From NCBI RefSeq assembly GCF_016859285.1, contig NC_053417.1, positions 28,570,706-28,634,705 on the forward strand: a stretch of DNA of 64,000 bases. Direction: 5' to 3'. The notes under the pieces were generated by a model that had not been told where the DNA came from, did not search any database, and saw only the letters and a program-made list of their open reading frames with translations. The translations under genes were made by a program, and so were the position numbers. Source of the stretch: Xiphias gladius (Eukaryota > Chordata > Actinopteri > Istiophoriformes > Xiphiidae). Shown here piece by piece: positions 48,075 through 64,000 of the stretch (position 1 is its first letter; every line of letters begins with the position of its first letter).

Positions 48075-49400
48075 GTGTTTTGGTTTGATTTTCCAGTTTT
48101 TCTTCAAGTGAAAACGTGACTTTAACTTACCTCTAGTATTAAAGAATCATTCACCTGTCTGCAGGTTTTAATGGATGCTGATTGACACCAGTGAATTAAT
48201 CACTTTGCAGCCAAGAGGTATCAACAAATACACGAACCGAACAACTGATGCAGTCGTGTACGCTGGCTCTTTTTCCATTAGGACTTTGGTTTTGAGTATT
48301 TCATTTCTTTCTAAAGTAAAGTACAGGTTATTCACACGATTAACTCTCCTGTTTCATGTATGATTCGATGCAATCACTGTTTGCCTTTTTTTTTTTTTTT
48401 AAATCAGCATTCCTATTCGTGTTTGAGATGCGGGTCATTGATTGTGATCACCTGATTATAAACTGTTTACTGGGATTTGCAGGCGCCTTGTATCTACATT
48501 ATGTTACCTGCAGTAGATTTGTGGAAAATTATGCAAAATGTTTCGATGCAAACTATAAAAGGGAAAAGTGAAGCTTGTGTTCGGGGGCCAAATAATTTGA
48601 GTGGTGGGCCAGGTTTAGCCCACAGGCTTTTTGCCTACCACGGCCGTAGAGACTAGAATGTTCGTTACACGAGCCTGATGGCACACTCATGATTTATCAC
48701 CTCCCACGTTCCATGGAAATCCCCGTCCAATCAGCTACGACACATCTTCTTCATCCTCTTTGTTCTTGAAATCCCTCCGGACAAATCTGTAAAACTTACG
48801 CAAAAACTGGTCAGTGGTCAATACAGCTGATCTCAGAGCAGCATGCGCTCTCTTCAGTCTGTCTGGAAACTGCTCTGTGCTGGTCTGTGATCAGCGTTAT
48901 ATAATGATCGTGCAGATGTTTCACCATCAGTCAGAATATCAGTGGTGGAGAGTAACATTTACTCGACTACTTTATGGTACTAAGTATATTTTTGAGGAAC
49001 TTGTATTTGAGTTTTTCCGTTTTATGCAACTTTACACTTGTAAAGTTTTTTAACAATTGTCCATTTTACTACATTACATTAGTGTAACAGCTGTAGTTAC
49101 TGGTTAGTCTGCAGATTCAAATTTCATTTATGTGCTCAGTTTATTAAATACAATATGCTGCTTGGTTAAACTAACAAACTACAACAGTAAAATTCTGCTT
49201 GCACAGTGGTCCATCAGAAACATGATCCAATAATATAAATCAATAACAACACTCTCTTACATAATAAGTTCTTTTGTTCACAATACTTTGCTGTAGTACT
49301 GATGTTCCTATACTTTAGATTTCTAAATTCAGGACTAAGTCTTTTTACATAGTAGTGTTGCTACTTTTACAGAAGTAACATGCAAACTTTTTCCTGAATG
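48075..49400. repeat. Convergent rfc2/ndrg1 gap with an AGTGGTGG-type element
   Basis: No gene is seen. From 48,944 the sequence reads GTGGTGGAGAGTAACATTTA, CTTGTATTTGAGTTTTTCCG and AACTACAACAGTAAAATTCT. This is a host-type element without the MITE insertion found in the copies at 280 and 11,272. Confidence 0.55.
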
Positions 49401-49432
49401 TTCAGGTCAAACCGTGTTTTCGGAGAACAAAC

Positions 49433-49438
49433 TTTATT
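49433..49438 (-). terminator. Candidate ndrg1 polyadenylation signal
   Basis: TTTATT on the + strand reads AATAAA on the gene's strand, implying a 3' UTR of about 3.0 kb (49,430-52,455). A 160-codon open frame lies inside this interval on the same strand at 49,689-50,171, with no recognisable domain. Confidence 0.4.
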
Positions 49439-52400
49439 TCATTACAAACCTTGTTTACATCCAAAGTCATGGAACAACATCTAGTAGGTACAAACCTCAG
49501 TGTAACACAACAGCTACTGATGCTTCAGTACAAATCTCAAAAGTAATAGTTGTAATAAATATTAAGAACAATAACAGACGGCAGAATTACACTGAGTATA
49601 TATAGAATAGAATAAGTAAATATTTGCCTCTTGTCTACAGGTGACTTCGTCTGAACCGGACTAACAGGTTGCGGGTCGACCGTGTTGATCAAGGAAGCGC
49701 CTCATTAGTATGTTTTAAGTACAGACTGGAAACCAAACCGTTCTGAACGTCTAATAAGAGCCGTTTTAAAGGCTGCGCACAAACACCAGGATTCATGTCT
49801 TGAGTCCTCCAGCAGGGGGCGGCATCACCCCGACCATGCGGCAACACAACGGAGAGCAGAAGAAAATCGGAGTATGAGACCGAGACAGCAGGGACCAACA
49901 GGTCAGCGGGAGCAGGACGAGCAACGTGACTCTGACCCACAGCTTCAACGACCATCGGGGCAGAGCTCATCGGCTCCTCATCAGGAACCACATTCACCAC
50001 ATAAATGTGACCGAGGCCAAACACGTGCTGTCCAGTATGATGATCAATAATCAACACGTTATCGCTGTCCAGTGAAAATGAAGTATCTAAATTCGGTTTG
50101 AATTTTTCAGATAATTTACTGCTGCGTGACAAGGCTGAGAACTCTGCTGTTTTTCTGGACTCGCGGAGCATGAATGTTCTGGAGACACTGGGTTTTCAGA
50201 AGGCAGCGATGGTGCCTCGCTCAATGAGCTCGGACCAGAAAATGAACTCAGCCGAAACCCAGTCCAGAGACAAGAACTGGAACTGCAACGACACCATGTA
50301 GGAAATGAAACATCAGCATTGTTTTTATGTGGAGGACACCCCCCCCGAGCTTAGAGACGCTGGACAACATCAGTTACTCACTAGACCACTGAACAGTTTG
50401 CATGCCAAAACTCCACAACGAGCATGCTGCCGACGGGCCTAATGAACAGAGCAGGGAGCTTCTGGGGAAAGAAAAGAGAAAAAAAAAAAATCACGTACAG
50501 CTGTAGAAAAGGAACAGACCAGGTCACAGGTCGGGGCGGGGTTCAAGATCTGCTCTGAAGGAAGGAATCACTTAAAGAGCTTTGTTTTCAATCAATTATT
50601 CTCCCCCCACGGCCTGGGATACCAGCGGTAGCCACTTCTGACACAATTCACTTTAAAGTCCGGTTTTAACATCAGCATAACAACATCTGAACGTCTGCCG
50701 CATAAACAAAGACTCAGGTATCCTGAGATGTGTTTGAAATCACTCTCAGTTTTACTGTTTGTGTGACAGTCTGTACTGACGACTTCCAAGAAAGCAGCTT
50801 TGAAACTGAGCGATCCTGCTGAAATAGAGCAAACTGAACTGAATCAAATCCACTATATCCAGCAGTGTTTGTCTTAGTATCCAGTCTTACTAAATAATAA
50901 ATAAAAAAGTGTGGCTGACAGAAAGGAAAAAACCTGAAGTTGACTAAGACATGAAGCCATGAAAGGTGTCCGATCTAAAATATGAACCTGAATTAACTCC
51001 TGCACACGTTTAGTCCCCGTTTGTGCCTCTCACGTATTCACGTTACATTCATGTCACAGAACTAAGCTTTAGATTTTCGGAGAAATACCAAGAGGGTTGT
51101 TTGACATTCATCATTGTTCTGAAGGTATTTCCAGAATCCTGTTCGTATAGAAATAAAAAATATTTAAAAAGTCAATCAATGGAAACAAACAAAACTTCTG
51201 AATTTCGGTCCACGTCATACAAATTGAGAAGGAAATGTCACTTCCTGCTACCATCTTGGTTTGGAATGGGGAAAAGTCACAGAATCACTTCATTAAAATC
51301 TTTTGTATGATGCAGCAGCAGGGACACTTTTTTATCCCCACGGTTAGAAGGGTCTGAGGTTTCTGGAGACATCTTAAGACGGGCCATCAGTGTTGTTAAT
51401 CAACGTATTTATTTTTCAGAATAAGAGACGCTCTGTGACTTGAATGTGACGATAATACAAGTTTCACGGCTTCTGAAGTTATTTTTGTTCGTTAAAAAAG
51501 TTACCGCGCTTAGAAGAGCTATTCGGGCCGTTTAAAGTAACAAGAGCGTCGTTCGGAGTTTCTGATTCCAAACAGAGCAACCGACAGCACAGTTTAAAAC
51601 GATCTTGACAGTGTTTTTCTTTCGAAAAATGTGGATCAGAACTGGATTTGAGTCAGACTGTTCTGCACGTGTAGTTAAATACCTGAGTTTTTATTCATAT
51701 TTTGATTTTGTTTCGCTGTTGTTAAAACTTGTCTCCCATCAAATTCCCCTGGCTCGGGCATCCCAGGGTGGGAGGGGCGATTATTTTGGGGTCAATTACA
51801 GCTGCAGTCTTACAGGTAGGAAAAAGGTTCATCATTTCAGAAGCAAGCTCCGTATCAGCCAACGGCACCACCGTGAACAACAATCATAACAAAATAATGA
51901 TGATTATAATAAGAGTAATAATAAAAAGAAGAGATCAGGACCAAACTAAAGGAAGAGAAGAGTAATGTGAAAATCTGGTCTGACCTGAGAAAACCACCTG
52001 AAGAACAGTCTACTTTAGAAATACGACACAACTGTATACAAATATGAACCGGCTGAACTCCACGCACAGTTACATCTACGCCGTCACCAACCGTCTGGCT
52101 CCAGAGAGGAAGGAGTGAAACTACGAGCCAACATCAGCGTCCTAAAGAGCACAGGATAACAGAGCTAACAGGGCTGCTGGCGCCACAACGTTTATGACAC
52201 CGCTCAGATCTAAACTCCCTACGCTCACTGGGAAGATATTAGGAGAGGGACTTCTGACAGCAGTCATCTCTACTTTAAATGATGTTAGATGTGACATTTT
52301 TCAGCAATTTGGGAAGAACGTTTACAACTAACACAGCAGGACTGTTGGGCTGCGTCCTGGAAGGATTTAAGTTCAGATGAACACGGCATCTGAGGAGCAG

Positions 52401-52455
52401 AAGAAAAGAAGTAGAAGCGCGAGGTCTAGATGGAGAAAACGGAGCAGGAGCAGTC

Positions 52456-62728
<10,273 letters not shown>

Positions 62729-62880
62729 CTGAACAACACAACAAACAACAAATAAACATCATCCTGTCAGCACCAACATTTAATACTCCTACAGAAGCCT
62801 TGACGGGTGAACTTGTTAAACTTATTTCATGCTGTAAAGTAAATAACACACAGCTAACAGAGCACATAGGGAGCATGTAC

Positions 62881-62910
62881 CAGTGGGGTGTCTCCAATTT
62901 CAACTTCCAT
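62881..62910 (-). other. Tentative alternative first coding exon of ndrg1
   Basis: ATG at 62910-62908 opens ten codons (MEVEIGDTPL) ending at a GT (62880-62879), in phase 0, which is exactly the phase needed to join exon 62728-62623. The donor GTACAT is weak and the usual NDRG1 N-terminal peptide is not seen, so the true first exons may lie beyond 64,000. Confidence 0.2.
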
Positions 62911-64000
62911 TTTAACATGAGTAAAGATAACAGTAAAACATCATCCTGATATCCCAAAGAGAGTCAGCAGCTCATGATTTTGTTTCTCTTTGAAACGCCT
63001 GAACCCACAAGCAAATACGTGCCCAGGCAGCAGCTGCCCAGTGAAAAAAATGAAAAATGAGGTTTGGGTCAGAAATCATCAGCCAAGTGGTAAGCAGATG
63101 CTTTATCACCTTCATGCTTGTTTGTATTTCCAAAGAACAAGCAGTGAAATGTGATAAAGGAGAACAGTGCTTCCACGGTGCACTTGAATGCACCACATTA
63201 TAATTTTGGGACATGGTTCAGCTGGTTCACTTGTTTAGAAATCAGAATGTGGAATGATATGATTTTATTTCACATTTTATTTCAGCGGTGTGGTCACCGT
63301 CAGGGAGAGACTGTACTGTTTGCTGTATATTTAGCTTGTTACGGACTGAAACATGGACAGACAGATGAATGGTTTCATATGTTTATAGGCTGAGGTGTTG
63401 TCTAGTAATCCCATTAATGAACTGACCATGGAAACACCTGACAGATCCTATTAATGGTTCTTAGGCTTCTTCACATTCATGTGCAAACACACTGTTTGTA
63501 ACTACATTGCAAAATTTATATACCTGTAAATATTTTTATTGGTTTTTCATGAATTTTATGCATTTTTAAACTAAAAAAATTAAAGTTATTAACCTGTGAC
63601 ATCCCTCAGAGCTCCTGTGGGTGACATGCTAACGAACCCCAAAACCAGGACTTAAAATTTTGTGTGGCTGTTCAAAACACTGACAGTTTTAGATGCGATC
63701 TCAAAAAATTCTCATTATTCTAAATATGAGATTAATCAAATACATTTATTTATTGTTATTTTCTGCAGATCAACTTTTGCTTTTCCTTTTTCGAGCTCGG
63801 ATTTTCTCAGTTTGCCCATTTTTCTCTGCCCTGGGAAATACTTTCAAATGTATGTACATAAATGGAAAATGTTATAAATAAAATTTGACTTATTGTTGTC
63901 TCTCTGTCATACAACTGAAAGAAAATATATACATGTGAGCAGTTAAAACAGCTAACTGCCTGCCTGCTAAAAAGGTGAGCGGGCTAAGTAGCTAACGGGC
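62911..64000. other. ndrg1 intron or 5' flank, nothing firm recognised
   Basis: AT-rich non-coding sequence. I found no peptide resembling the usual NDRG N-terminal exon (AEVKPLVEKGE type). The tail GCGGGCTAAGTAGCTAACG near 63,980 resembles short repeats common in fish promoters. Confidence 0.4.

Overview
The window is vertebrate genomic DNA, almost certainly from a teleost and probably a percomorph. Coding sequence is split into short GT-AG exons. (CA)n microsatellites are very dense. Several interspersed repeats are ones I recognise from many fish genomes: a CTAACGATTATTTTC-type hAT-like MITE, an AGTGGTGGAGGAAGTA-type element, and a degraded Tc1-like relic. There is no prokaryotic, viral, CRISPR or operon-like content.

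Five protein-coding genes can be reconstructed exon by exon. (1) About 1-5.4 kb, + strand: the last coding exon (2359-3585) and 3' UTR of an IQSEC/BRAG Arf-GEF gene, most likely iqsec2. (2) About 10.7-17.6 kb, + strand: complete emc3, 8 coding exons and 261 aa, with a probable upstream non-coding exon. (3) About 18.5-40.4 kb, - strand: complete usp11, 21 coding exons and 1007 aa. (4) 43.2-48.05 kb, + strand: complete rfc2, 6 exons and 357 aa. (5) About 49.4-62.7 kb, - strand: an NDRG-family gene closest to ndrg1; 13 exons and the stop are present, while the N-terminus is missing or only tentatively placed. All exon phases join without a frameshift, and the three complete genes sum to whole codons.

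emc3 and usp11 are convergent, as are rfc2 and ndrg1. usp11 and rfc2 are divergent. The 2.8 kb between their start codons holds a 1.45 kb minisatellite almost free of T on the + strand. That compositional skew creates long open frames on both strands that should not be read as genes. usp11 intron 1 (35.2-40.3 kb) and the non-coding parts of 1-1.1, 11.2-12.0 and 44-47.6 kb are built from nested transposon relics.

The genes do unrelated housekeeping or signalling work: Arf exchange at synapses, ER membrane protein insertion, deubiquitination, replication clamp loading, and a stress-response alpha/beta-hydrolase fold. I see no functional cluster and no clear previously undescribed system. The points most worth checking are: CA/TG tracts abutting nine of twenty usp11 splice acceptors; a composite MITE-in-MITE repeat present twice with the same relative orientation; the minisatellite between divergent promoters; a near-perfect 26-bp-arm palindrome in a usp11 intron; and a four-CCAAT-box array in front of rfc2.
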